21,591 nucleotides of DNA from an uncultured Eubacteriales bacterium (GCA_900540635.1 UQGU01000041.1:1-21591), one strand, 5' to 3'. Counted from the first letter of the stretch, positions 15,501-21,591 are shown. Notes: generated by a model from the letters alone, not told the origin. Numbers and translations are program-made.

Positions 15501-17748
15501 ACCGGATCTGATACTGCCAGTATCCCGTGGGCAGCTCTGCCAGCAGCAGGCCGTAGCCGTCGCCTACGATGGGCTTATCGGTGCTGAGCTTCAGGCCGGA
15601 GCCGTAGACGCCGTAGGTGCCGTCGGCATACTCTTCGAAATAGACGAAGTTCCAGCCCTCGGCGTTCTCCTCCCAGTCGCCATAGTGGGGAATGTTCTTG
15701 AGCATGGGATAGGGATAGGTGGTCAGGCCCTGGTCCAGCAGATTATAGGGGGTCGTATCGCCGCCCACCTGGAACCGGAATGCATAGGAAAGGGAATTCG
15801 CGAATTCGGCAGAGGACAGCTCCTTGGAGGTGACGCTGCCGGTGCCGGGGATATCATAGAGAACTGCGGTGCTGCTCTCCCCCAGGGCATTCCTGGTGGT
15901 GGTATACACCCTGTTCACGCTGCCATTTCCGGCGGTGGTATAGATGGAGCCACCGGCGGGGACGGTATAGCTGACGGCGGTGTAGCCATAGTGAAAGGAG
16001 CCCTCTTTCAGCGCTCCGGGCAGGATGCCCGCAGCCTGGGCGGTGGCTACCTGATAGCCCGCGGTATAGAAGCCCGTGGCATAGATGCGGCCAACGGGGG
16101 CAGCGCCAACCAGGCCGCCGGTGCGGCGGGAATTCAGGTAGCAGTCCGTATAGGCGGTTTTCACATTCAGGGTGCCCCGGACCAGGCCAACCAGGCCGCC
16201 TGCGGCATTGGCGGCCGCAACCGTGGTTGCGGAGGCACTGGAGATGACCTCCAAATCCGTGCCGGTATCCACCAGGCCGACCATGCCGCCGGCATAGGTG
16301 CCGTTGATGTAGCCCGGGACCTCTTCGGCGGTCTTATACTTGGTGACGGACAGGTCCGACAGGTAGACCCGGACGTTTTCCAGCTTCGTTTTGCCGTCCA
16401 TCCAGCCGATCAGCGCACCGGCATAGCCGGTACCGGAGGCCACACGGGTATTGGACATGACCAGGTCCTTAACCTCGCCATTGTACTTGGCGAACAGGCC
16501 GCCATAGTCCGTAGTGCGGATATACATATCCTTGATGCTGAAAACGCCGCTTTCCGTGCTGTTGTCCCTGCCGCTGAAGCTGTGCAGATATTCGTTGGTA
16601 ATGGGCTTGAAGCTATAGTAGCCCCCCGCGGGGTCCTTATAGGACAGGTCGTTCAGCAGAATGGCCGAGGTGACCTTGGGGTCTACGTTAGAAGTGGCGG
16701 TGTCCAGATTTTGCAGGTGCCGCCGGTAGGCGATCCGGGCGACGGTCTCGCTGCCGCCCTTTTCGTAGGCAAAGAGGCTGTTGGTATAGACGGTGTAATT
16801 CGCCTTGTCCACCCGGGAGTCATCCGCGGTGACGCTGAGGGTCACCGCAATGTTGTTGCCGGGGACCAGGTCCGGGAACTGCTGGGAAAACTTCTTGCCC
16901 GCGTCCTCCAGGCTGTCCAGGATCATGTCCGCCGTATACAGGCCGTTGCCTGCGGCGGTGGTGCTCAGCGTCCTGGTGACCTTCTTGGTAGGGTCCTTCT
17001 GGTCCGCAATGGTCACCTGGAAGGTCAGGCGGGGGGTGAAGCCGTTGCCCAGGTCCGGGCTCACGCAGCTGAACTTCGCCGTCAGCTTCTCGTTGTTCAC
17101 GATCTCAATGGTGGGGTGCAGCAGATAGGTGCCGTTGATGCGGGTCAGGTCGCCGCCGTAATAGCCGATGCGGGCCCCGTCGGAGAGACGGTTGCTGCGG
17201 ATGCGCATATTGTCCCGGTAGTCCTCGCTGCCGTAAAAGCTGTCGGTCAGGTAGCTGCTGCCGGTCTTCTCCTCCGAATAGAATACGGCGTACACAAGGC
17301 CCGTGTCCGCATTGTACTCAATGACCCACTGGCTGCCCCACAGGTCCCGGTCCACGGCGGTCTCCGTCAGCAGCAGTCTGGCTGCGCTGCTCTGGGTGGT
17401 CTTGTCCAGGGCCTTTACATAATAGAAAGTAGGGGCCTCCTGCTCGGCATCCTCCTGGATGTCGCAGGGGGGAATGGACAGCTTGGCAACGCCCCGGTCC
17501 GCATCCAGGGCGAAGGAATCACCGTAGCCCGCGGCCCGCAGCTCTGCCATGCGGTTCTGGGCCGCGGCATAGATGATCTCCGCCTTGGCATCCAGCTCCT
17601 TCTGCCGCAGATTCCTGCGCAGCGCCACAAAGCTCACCGTGGCCAGGCTCATCAGGATCACCAGAATGGCCACGGTCACCAGGATCTCCGTCAGGGTAAA
17701 GCCCTTGTTTTTTCTGTTCTTCGGCAAGCAATCATATACCTGCTTCAT
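9553..17748 (-). CDS. Giant modular pilin-like protein, putative pilus-tip adhesin
   Basis: About 2731 residues (near 290 kDa). The 16-residue leader ends KNKG, cleavage would be before FTLTEI with Glu at mature position 5, and a pilin helix follows. Residues about 40-330 are a pilin-like and beta-rich region. Three related GLUG beta-helix modules lie at about 340-700, 855-1240 and 1430-1920. Each opens with a 'L..L..Y' strand, carries several GGLVG turns and ends near a 'HYGxW' motif. Six 11-residue repeats (1958-2023), Ig-like strands (about 2035-2235) and two InlB_B/Flg_new-type units (about 2495-2665, 'GYHFVSWY' and 'GFNFKGWR') follow, then a Pro/Glu-rich tail without LPXTG. The position between pilO and the minor pilins suggests assembly at the pilus tip. 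Ligand binding is inferred. Confidence 0.88.
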   Translation of the reverse strand: MKQVYDCLPKNRKNKGFTLTEILVTVAILVILMSLATVSFVALRRNLRQKELDAKAEIIYAAAQNRMAELRAAGYGDSFALDADRGVAKLSIPPCDIQEDAEQEAPTFYYVKALDKTTQSSAARLLLTETAVDRDLWGSQWVIEYNADTGLVYAVFYSEEKTGSSYLTDSFYGSEDYRDNMRIRSNRLSDGARIGYYGGDLTRINGTYLLHPTIEIVNNEKLTAKFSCVSPDLGNGFTPRLTFQVTIADQKDPTKKVTRTLSTTAAGNGLYTADMILDSLEDAGKKFSQQFPDLVPGNNIAVTLSVTADDSRVDKANYTVYTNSLFAYEKGGSETVARIAYRRHLQNLDTATSNVDPKVTSAILLNDLSYKDPAGGYYSFKPITNEYLHSFSGRDNSTESGVFSIKDMYIRTTDYGGLFAKYNGEVKDLVMSNTRVASGTGYAGALIGWMDGKTKLENVRVYLSDLSVTKYKTAEEVPGYINGTYAGGMVGLVDTGTDLEVISSASATTVAAANAAGGLVGLVRGTLNVKTAYTDCYLNSRRTGGLVGAAPVGRIYATGFYTAGYQVATAQAAGILPGALKEGSFHYGYTAVSYTVPAGGSIYTTAGNGSVNRVYTTTRNALGESSTAVLYDIPGTGSVTSKELSSAEFANSLSYAFRFQVGGDTTPYNLLDQGLTTYPYPMLKNIPHYGDWEENAEGWNFVYFEEYADGTYGVYGSGLKLSTDKPIVGDGYGLLLAELPTGYWQYQIRYTDKNSTEKTLTYTKTDHASNLKTITSESGITYYLLPMTTWTDSSYGKLVQDSIGRAENSFYCKAELRYWPANSYGVDTSFRTYWFNPYFAKTVIRSEQMPANPGTVSIRDARHLYSLSDYYSAENNTVNAGRHDLPDLLTNTADKTYTFLQERTVDFDANYKWTTYYDGKKQPTAFAPIGSDTRPFNAAFNGQSLQVRNADILSKSLYTGFFGYVGSEGDVENLLLVGSTGNTYGCIEYASSGVRDVNGTTISSSLDVLRQGAVAGYNEGVVYNCAAAGYSFQVTGYSRSTMYVGGLVGVNAGIVQASSADTPTVTLRFNSSTGYVGGLVGFNTPTGAVAQSYAFGTVTVVESKRATANVAGLVANNRGSVTDCYCGVAFTVSGDTAVYGFAPQGGTVNRGYYLDGGTYSYANKLYSFNISNSGHTDAEGEAITAEQLQTMAITDFGAVDQAHTLLHPQTETQTFSYSSAVRDSSGTPVHLGNWPNHEKNLGSVGVFYWELEEGGSNPGYHLSYVGYDGTSVLRDNTLCTAHDDGGIITAYGYGYFLKGDGIVNPDISDVRFVYNGDYWNIPDGAVNDTAAENLHAQMPQYVFKAFQTGSSKDGKMYLKSQKAYDYSERTWHYDRKTNGTWKLNYNNLTYNFTLNPFFADAMSLDTVETANAYGYTTTKTISHVEPGEEKNSYKIRSVAQLQNINWNYWSNTNSAYISYKNSGNNDSLYNAYPYLAYGKYVDGQNDIQSENLNLYWVQNHDLNGSSFGNYTPIGGMRDDAGDKPAARAILTFFSSSYDGQAYTIKNISIETDAQCIGVFGVTSGATMQNVILYSDEGSQIVHNDSGSWYSVGGLVGLAGAQNKASSQLTNCTVSGYTIIDKQSINPGWGGGCVGGLVGTSTMNLTNCTAVSDISLQITYQGDYQNLRVGGLVGCARGYITDCYAGGNITSKNPGGSSRIWIGGILGGIVLRNEGNLQSLIGKSSNPTTLRNCYSFVKVPPRGSNIRASYAIGSNGEFQWKCKPVEIDYVVIINCYALDSTSKNADDYYVVGQKKRYMNVNLSRDKSPDEPGQTQTEGSKTYDWWTDRRVELKNERNPFLTYAEMCEKLQGYLNNGMNAGEKNFSTVTVKENGFAINGKYSFPGNEKLLTGLNYPFPTILTQTNSFGETVNVHYGSWPMLGLYWVENEGTIDLFKDLPQTKAAAAALTDGADSEEQQEAQENTEASPQAAQENAEASPQPVQENAEVPGEAAQENAEAPANAAQENTQTPDKTARENAEASPQAVGPNEASKVFRLRLVPPAGSNVTHSAQEISFSYYAEDGAQLLNQTRAAAIVDSWTAYDSTYTTDVTVKAQAPGTVIIRASYAYGGTTYTADLTVTVTMDLKLVIEQTALEVYEGDTVTAGVYFTDAKGTLVEPSKELLTWRDQIQGTGTAKWSVAEDPENAGKFLLTVEGVHAGTLSGPQSVVRVEYKPDANSESSVTATAQFTVTVKPSIILGLGDGTDFSQVSVPHTPVDGQVEGKDPAEDQQPPKLADVPLYLYSTVDYASLSNFRLDSVYLTIDGSRCQLPLWTPRLLQTAGEDTPQAQEEGSTDGIAVESDAQPIEAQALPEGTYYANGDYVLTVGAIQDTAGNAQYRQLTLTKKDGTAPDKQWTLELTLSRLNDDGTDSLGSYYLIYRRPNMVRFFAPDADVTTAAPLKELRVVQDASFTEEELNSLNAELRQMVTDEAGTGHYWLWTVTGNVTGNLNVLPDKTPISYSIAYDGNFEGWQESGEIPRTNLTYGEPVAGLAQSTWTRTGYHFVSWYLSDGTDTDKTAQVVDGKLLLGDKEFIPTEPGQVLTLSARWKVNTYRIAFDGVGSTDSLPTCNETFTYGTQSTYVMPQGITQEGFNFKGWRVSESLVLQPGAPWPADFPAENDSTVTVWAEWEQIQQSDELQEDAPVLLPPSGGGNSVPAPTEPLTTESPEPPTEPRKDPQQEPPAEPNSSDGAEGET
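11680..11877 (-). repeat. Six 33-bp in-frame tandem repeats
   Basis: Six perfectly phased 33-bp units encode 11 residues each, of the type AQENAEASPQA with variants (AQENTEASPQA, VQENAEVPGEA, AQENTQTPDKT, ARENAEASPQA). They form an acidic, Ala/Pro/Gln-rich linker between the beta-helix part and the Ig-like part of the giant pilin. Length variation by slippage is likely. Confidence 0.9.
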
Positions 17749-17755
17749 GTTCCAA

Positions 17756-17761
17756 TCCTCC
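17756..17761 (-). promoter_or_regulatory. Ribosome binding site deciding the giant pilin start
   Basis: GGAGGA on the minus strand lies 7 nt before ATG 17748. The alternative ATG at 17763 has no ribosome site before it and itself overlaps this GGAGGA, so 17748 is preferred. Either choice leaves the prepilin motif intact. Confidence 0.7.
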
Positions 17762-17775
17762 ATGGGGGAAATGCT

Positions 17776-18366
17776 TTACTGGACGACCCGCTCGTAATAG
17801 GTGATGACCAGGGAGACGGTGATATAGTAGTCGCTGTCATCGTCCTCATCCCAGTGGATGATCTCGTTGGTGTAGTCCAGGTTTCCGTTGTTGATCTGCA
17901 TGGACAGGTCCGAGATGCAGTTCACATTGTCGCTGTCGTGGAGCTCGTTGATAATGGCCCGGGCCTGGGCATAGGTGGGGGCCTGGAAGGTCAGGCTCAC
18001 GGGGCGGCGGACCAGGTACTCCACATCCATGGTGCTCACGCCGCTGAAATTCAGGCTGTAGTCCAGGGACTTGTCCAGAATGCGATGGAGCTCCACCAGC
18101 AGATTGCCGGAATTGTCATAGACAGGGATGGGGGTGGGGTCGCCGCTCGCGAAGAGCTCCTCCAGCTCCGTCTCCATCTTCTTCTTCTTTTGCAGCAGGG
18201 CGGTATTGACCAGAATCTCGTCCTGTTCCGACGCCGTCATGTTCCGGTAGTTTTCAATGCTTGTATTGATGGGCTCCAGCAGGAGCTTGAAATAGCCGAT
18301 GCCGATGATCAGCACTGCCAGAATCACCAGCAGGACCTTTTCCCGGGTTGTAAATGCACGATTCAT
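17776..18366 (-). CDS. pilO: Type IV pilus assembly protein PilO
   Basis: The 196-residue product has a short basic N-terminus and one membrane helix (about residues 11-30). A coiled-coil stretch (about 33-70) and a C-terminal ferredoxin-like domain with alternating beta strands complete it. This is the PilO pattern. PilO pairs with PilN to form the stalk linking the cytoplasmic PilM ring to the growing pilus. ATG 18366 overlaps the pilN stop (ATGA), and the giant pilin starts 27 nt after the pilO stop. Sequence conservation of PilO is low, so the call depends on topology and gene order. Confidence 0.82.
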   Translation of the reverse strand: MNRAFTTREKVLLVILAVLIIGIGYFKLLLEPINTSIENYRNMTASEQDEILVNTALLQKKKKMETELEELFASGDPTPIPVYDNSGNLLVELHRILDKSLDYSLNFSGVSTMDVEYLVRRPVSLTFQAPTYAQARAIINELHDSDNVNCISDLSMQINNGNLDYTNEIIHWDEDDDSDYYITVSLVITYYERVVQ

Positions 18367-18974
18367 TTTGCTTCCTCCTGTTCCGGCTGCAGGGCAATGG
18401 TGATGGTGAAGTCCAGGAGGGCGTTGGGGTCGTCCTTTTCCTCGGTAGAAGCCATGTTCAGGGATGCGGAGGCGACGATTTTCTCGGTTTGCAGCCGCTC
18501 AAACATGGCGGAGATCTGGCTCAGGTTCATGCCGGACATGGACACCACCATGACGCTGTCCCGCAGGGACAGGGTATTGATGCGCCCATAGGGCAGCAGC
18601 CGCGCCTCCACCAGGTCCAGCACATCCGCCCGGTCCACCCGGGCCAGGCCGTTGGTATCCCCGGAGAGCATCCAGCTGCGGGAATAGGTGCGGTAGCGCT
18701 CCTCCACATTGGGATAGTCCGCAACCGCCTGCTGCATGGCCACATACTGCACATGCACCGCATTGTAGGCCCTTTCCGCCTGGGAGAGCCTGTCCAGTTG
18801 GTCGATGACCGCGAATTTGGCCACGGCGGCGGACAGCCCGGCGATCAGCACAATGCCGACGCCCAGGGTGATCATATCCTTCTTCCGGGATTCCCGCTTG
18901 GCCAGGTTAATTCTTGTTTTGGTGGGCAGCTTCATGGCATTGGAAGCCTTGTTCGTTTTAACTGCTGTGCTCAT
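18363..18974 (-). CDS. pilN: Type IV pilus assembly protein PilN
   Basis: The 203-residue product has a basic cytoplasmic N-terminus containing RINLAKRE, close to the INLLP-type segment of PilN that docks into PilM. One membrane helix (about 33-56), a coiled-coil region and a C-terminal ferredoxin-like domain follow. It sits between pilM and pilO, which is the conserved order. AGGAGG lies 8 nt before ATG 18974, and 21 nt separate it from pilM. Its stop overlaps the pilO start. Confidence 0.86.
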   Translation of the reverse strand: MSTAVKTNKASNAMKLPTKTRINLAKRESRKKDMITLGVGIVLIAGLSAAVAKFAVIDQLDRLSQAERAYNAVHVQYVAMQQAVADYPNVEERYRTYSRSWMLSGDTNGLARVDRADVLDLVEARLLPYGRINTLSLRDSVMVVSMSGMNLSQISAMFERLQTEKIVASASLNMASTEEKDDPNALLDFTITIALQPEQEEAK

Positions 18975-18995
18975 AGCAAGTGCCTCCTTGAATTC

Positions 18996-19979
18996 TTACA
19001 GGCCGCAGCCCGCAGCCCGGGCAAAGAGCCAGGGCGTTTCCACATCGCCGGGGATGAGCGTGCCGATGTCCTTCAGCTCCAGGTCCGTCACCCGGGAGAC
19101 GGTCTCCCGCAGGGGGGCGATGGCCGCGCCGCCGCCGCAGAGATAGACGGAGCGCAGGGACTGCTCCCGGTTGTTGTAATTATAGAAGTTCACAGCCTTC
19201 ATGATCTCCACGGCCATGCGGTTGAAGAGCTCCAGGGTGCTGTCCTGGGTCAGGGCGCTTTCGTAGTCCGTCAGCAGGTGGGTGTGGGCCATATGGGGGT
19301 CAACGCCCCGCTCGGAGGCAAGCTGCTGCTCCAGATCCCACAGTCCCAGGTCCACGGCCCGGTGGGTGCGGAAGTGGCCGTCCCGGTAGATGAACATCCG
19401 GATACCCTTGTGGCCGATGTCCACAATGCACAGGTCCTCGTCCCCGGGAGCATTCTTTGCGTGGAGGGCCGCCAGGTTGCCGAAGGCCGCCTCCTCGGGC
19501 AGGGCCAGCTTCAGCTTGTAGCCCGCCCGGTAGAACATGGCCCGGTAATCCTCGACGGTCTTTTTCAAAGTAGCGCAGGCAAAAAGCCGCAGGCCGGTCG
19601 TCTCGCCGGACTCGTCCTTCTCCGTGCCCTGGACCGCATAGTCAAAGTAATAGCGGCTCTTCTCCTGGTTCAGGTAGTCCTTGAACTCGAAGGGCAGATT
19701 GTAGTTCAGCTGGGCGTCGGTCATAGGCGGTACGGTAATGTTCCGGCAGAACACCAGGCTGTCCGGCAGGATCACCGCCGCGTCCTTCTTGATGGGCCCG
19801 GAAGCGCGCAGCTTCTCTTTCAGAAAATCCGCCAGTGCGTCCATAGACAGCACCGTCCCTCCGGACACCACATTGTCCGGCAGCTCCAGCGCCACCGCCT
19901 TCTTCACGCTCCCCCCGGAAAGGGTAACAACCTTCACCTGGGATTCGCCGATATCAAATGATGTTATGTTGTTGGGCAT
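18996..19979 (-). CDS. pilM: Type IV pilus assembly ATPase-fold protein PilM
   Basis: The 327-residue product has an actin-like/FtsA-like fold. Phosphate-1 motif SFDIGESQVKVV lies at 7-18, phosphate-2 CIVDIGHKGIRMFI at about 180-195, and the adenosine motif VYLCGGGAAIAPL at about 285. Such proteins bind ATP, sit at the inner face of the membrane and connect the pilus motor to PilN/PilO. AGGAGGT lies 6 nt before ATG 19979. Only 19 nt separate it from the prepilin peptidase gene, and pilN follows. Confidence 0.93.
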   Translation of the reverse strand: MPNNITSFDIGESQVKVVTLSGGSVKKAVALELPDNVVSGGTVLSMDALADFLKEKLRASGPIKKDAAVILPDSLVFCRNITVPPMTDAQLNYNLPFEFKDYLNQEKSRYYFDYAVQGTEKDESGETTGLRLFACATLKKTVEDYRAMFYRAGYKLKLALPEEAAFGNLAALHAKNAPGDEDLCIVDIGHKGIRMFIYRDGHFRTHRAVDLGLWDLEQQLASERGVDPHMAHTHLLTDYESALTQDSTLELFNRMAVEIMKAVNFYNYNNREQSLRSVYLCGGGAAIAPLRETVSRVTDLELKDIGTLIPGDVETPWLFARAAGCGL

Positions 19980-19998
19980 AAAGCTACCTCCTATGATG

Positions 19999-20787
19999 TT
20001 ACAGCAGCGCCATATACGCCTCCAGCAGGGGTTGACCGGCTAGGAGGGTTACGATGGCGGCGGCGGTGATGGCGGGGCCCCAGGGGAAGAGGGTCTGGGA
20101 ATCCTTTTTGCGGTTGGCGATGAGGCCGAAGAGGATGCCCAGGATGCAGGCGAGGAACAGGCAGAGGACGTTCAGCTGCCAGCCCAGATACAGCCCGGTG
20201 ACAAAGAGGAGCTTGATGTCTCCCCCGCCCATGGCCTCTACCTTGCGGAGCTTCTCATAGACCAGGACGACGAGCAGCAGGGCACCTGCCACGCAGGCTC
20301 CGCCAAGAATACTGTTAATCCATGCAGAGTTCGGTTCCTGCCCTAATAGCAGGAAGACCGGACGCAGAATTATCCCCGCAAGGATAAACCGGTCCGGAAT
20401 CATATACCCCTCCAAATCCGCGAATGCGCAGCCCAGGAGCAGGCTGGCAAAGAGAATATATTCGAGGGTTTGGAGCGAAATATCATATTTCAGGAGAATC
20501 GCCGCATAGACGGCGGCAGTGGAAAGTTCCGCAACGAGATGACGAACCCCCAGCTTCTTGCCGCAATAGCGGCACTTGCCATGGGAGGCCAGGTAGCTCA
20601 CCACGGGGACCAGGTCCCGGAAGGCGAGCGCATGGCCGCAGGCATCGCAATGGGAGCGGCCCTTTGCAACGGACTCGCCGTGGACGATGCGCCAGGCCCA
20701 GCAGTTCAGGAAGGAGCCCATGCAGGCGCCCAGAATCACCGCCAGGACCACACAGTATACGGTTATCACAGGGGCAGCATAGAGCAT
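19999..20787 (-). CDS. pilD: Prepilin peptidase (A24 family, PilD-like)
   Basis: The 262-residue integral membrane aspartic protease cuts prepilin leaders after Gly and usually methylates the new N-terminus. Visible features are the N-terminal GSFLNCWAWR, two CxxC pairs (C47/C50 and C72/C75) of the zinc-binding cytoplasmic domain, and catalytic D124 (FADLEGYMIPD) and D190 (GGGDIKLL). About seven or eight membrane helices are predicted. The start is uncertain. ATG 20787 is given, but an in-frame TTG two codons upstream (20793) is closer to the GAGAGGA ribosome-site-like sequence. The gene would process the major pilin upstream and the minor pilins downstream. Confidence 0.95.
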   Translation of the reverse strand: MLYAAPVITVYCVVLAVILGACMGSFLNCWAWRIVHGESVAKGRSHCDACGHALAFRDLVPVVSYLASHGKCRYCGKKLGVRHLVAELSTAAVYAAILLKYDISLQTLEYILFASLLLGCAFADLEGYMIPDRFILAGIILRPVFLLLGQEPNSAWINSILGGACVAGALLLVVLVYEKLRKVEAMGGGDIKLLFVTGLYLGWQLNVLCLFLACILGILFGLIANRKKDSQTLFPWGPAITAAAIVTLLAGQPLLEAYMALL

Positions 20788-20793
20788 ATGCAA

Positions 20794-21053
20794 AGACTTC
20801 CTCTCTTTTTGTTTGTGTGCATTCGGTCAGCTGCCGACACCGGCAGCGCCGCCGGCCTTCGTAATAAGGAGGCCGCCATTCAGGGAATACTGGACGTGGA
20901 CACCGCATTTCCGAATTTTGGGGATACGGGGCAGGTTCCCCTGGCCCCCTTCCAGGTGGGCACTGCCAACCCAACAGTGTCCGCCTGGAAACGGGTTGAA
21001 TCAGGGGGTGTGCTCCCCGTCAGCTGTATACCGGAGACGGGGAGTAGAGTGAA
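20794..21053 (-). other. Non-coding gap between pilin and prepilin peptidase
   Basis: No convincing reading frame or promoter is visible in this 260-bp gap. It holds the hairpin directly after the pilin stop and two weaker dyads: a GC-rich one near 20931-20945 and CTGCCG/CGGCAG near 20831-20846. It looks like an intra-operon spacer with RNA structure. Confidence 0.5.
21013..21044 (-). other. Stable hairpin just after the pilin stop
   Basis: A 9-bp perfect stem, CTCCCCGTC/GACGGGGAG (21013-21021 with 21036-21044), with a 14-nt loop. It begins 10 nt after the pilin stop on the minus strand. No U-run follows, so it is not a classical terminator. It could be a 3' stabiliser or processing site that makes pilin mRNA more abundant than the downstream genes. 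Confidence 0.6.
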
Positions 21054-21461
21054 TCACTGCAGTACGGTGAAGCCATCAGCAACACTAGCGGTGAAAGTCA
21101 GCGTGCCGTCAGCAGCATAGTTTACGTAAACAGGGGTATTTTTCTTAATAGCAGACAAGCCATCACTATTCTTAATAGTAACATCTGCAATCTTAGCATC
21201 ATCGCCCAGATGAGCAAAACCTGCGACAGTCTGAACAGGATCAACCTTCTTGGAGTAGCCCTTAGCATCAGAGGTATCGCTCAGCATAGCAACAGCGCAC
21301 TCAGCGTACGCAGAACGCAGATTAGCAGCATCGGTAGCCTCACGGGCCTTCTCCAAAGAGTTGGTGAACACGGGGATTGCAATGGCGACCAGGACGGCAA
21401 TGATGGCGACAACGATCAGCATCTCCATCAGAGTGAAGCCCTTGTTATTATTCTTCTTCAT
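21054..21461 (-). CDS. Major type IV pilin (prepilin)
   Basis: The 135-residue product has the leader MKKNNNKG, cleavage before FTLMEM, Glu at mature position 5 and a long hydrophobic helix. The mature protein of about 127 residues ends in a beta-type domain. The size, first position in the locus and separation from the rest by a hairpin suggest it is the main structural subunit. The ribosome site AAAGGAG (21474-21480) lies 12 nt before ATG 21461, a somewhat long spacing. Codon use is more AT-rich (many AAA, AAC and GCT codons) than in the neighbours, consistent with high expression. Confidence 0.92.
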   Translation of the reverse strand: MKKNNNKGFTLMEMLIVVAIIAVLVAIAIPVFTNSLEKAREATDAANLRSAYAECAVAMLSDTSDAKGYSKKVDPVQTVAGFAHLGDDAKIADVTIKNSDGLSAIKKNTPVYVNYAADGTLTFTASVADGFTVLQ

Positions 21462-21500
21462 GATAAATCAGTTCTCCTTTCTTCCTTTGCGGAAGATATT

Positions 21501-21530
21501 TCTATATGTAGACCGCCAGTTGGGTTGAAA
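21501..21530 (-). promoter_or_regulatory. Weak candidate promoter for the pilin
   Basis: On the minus strand TTTCAA (21525-21530), 18 bp, then TATAGA (21501-21506). Both hexamers are only partial matches and the -35 overlaps a dyad, so the true promoter may lie further upstream. Confidence 0.3.
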
Positions 21531-21539
21531 CCCGGCGGT
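21512..21539. repeat. Nested inverted repeat upstream of the pilin
   Basis: ACCGCC/GGCGGT (21512-21517 with 21534-21539) encloses GGGTT-GA-AACCC (21522-21533). If transcribed it forms a leader hairpin. If not, it is a DNA dyad overlapping the candidate -35. Confidence 0.55.
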
Positions 21540-21561
21540 GAACACCGTACTTATTTCCCAA

Positions 21562-21580
21562 CCTTCCCCTCCGGGGAAGG
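21562..21580. repeat. Palindrome CCTTCCCC/GGGGAAGG at right edge
   Basis: An 8-bp stem with a TCC loop (21562-21569 with 21573-21580) continues into more GC-rich sequence at the window end. Similar palindromes are often dispersed between genes in gut Clostridia. It may be the end of a small repeat element that continues outside the window. Confidence 0.45.
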
Positions 21581-21591
21581 GGGACCGCCGC

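Noticed and set aside
13045..18591. A plus-strand frame of about 1848 codons without stops
   Set aside because: It runs antisense through the giant pilin, pilO and into pilN, has no ribosome site, and its product is a Gly/Ala/Ile/Val-rich sequence without family features. It is the mirror of a GC-rich gene whose codon use avoids antisense stops.
20470..21120. Plus- and minus-strand frames across the gap between pilin and prepilin peptidase
   Set aside because: They overlap the pilin or the peptidase on the opposite strand or in another frame, and their products are low-complexity. I found no pseudogene remnant.
1..21591. tRNA, rRNA, insertion sequences or prophage genes
   Set aside because: I looked for cloverleaf patterns, transposase motifs and phage genes on both strands and found none. 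The UvrX-like polymerase is sometimes phage-borne, but its neighbours here are not.

Overview
The window is 21.6 kb of GC-rich (by eye about 55-60 %) chromosome from a low-branching Gram-positive gut-type anaerobe. Clostridia of the Oscillospiraceae type are the best guess. The reasons are AGGAGG ribosome sites, TTGACA/TATAAT promoters, a Firmicutes-type LexA box, a YolD/UvrX-like polymerase pair and a monoderm type IV pilus locus. The species cannot be fixed from sequence alone.

Left part (1-8.0 kb). A palindrome-rich left edge is followed by a plus-strand operon: a 44-residue membrane protein, then ruvC, ruvA and ruvB (Holliday-junction processing). Next come a small zinc-ribbon protein with its own consensus promoter and terminator, and a GtrII-like membrane glucosyltransferase ending in a strong terminator. 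On the minus strand lies a translesion-repair pair, a Y-family polymerase followed by a YolD-like protein. Its promoter has a LexA/SOS box between -35 and -10. A zinc-ribbon/transmembrane protein is transcribed divergently from the same 120-bp region. Two back-to-back terminators at 7.93-8.03 kb close this part.

Right part (8.0-21.5 kb, all minus strand). This is one long type IV pilus (T4P) locus. In transcription order it holds a major-pilin-like gene (21.46 kb), prepilin peptidase, pilM, pilN, pilO, an 8.2-kb gene for a giant pilin-like protein of about 2731 residues, then PilX-, PilV- and PilW-like minor pilins and a terminator. Several genes are coupled by ATGA or GTGA overlaps. PilM/N/O would form the inner assembly platform. 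The peptidase would process the pilins. The three small minor pilins plus the giant one would plausibly form the pilus tip. Motor and platform genes (pilB/pilT/pilC) are not in the window and may lie beyond its right end.

The most interesting object is the giant pilin. It has a class III prepilin signal fused to three GLUG-type beta-helix modules, a 6 x 11-residue tandem repeat linker, Ig-like strands, two InlB/Flg_new-type repeats and a Pro/Glu-rich tail. One beta-helix module is markedly AT-richer than the rest of the gene, which suggests domain exchange. I read it as a modular pilin carrying a very large tip adhesin; this is an inference from the architecture.
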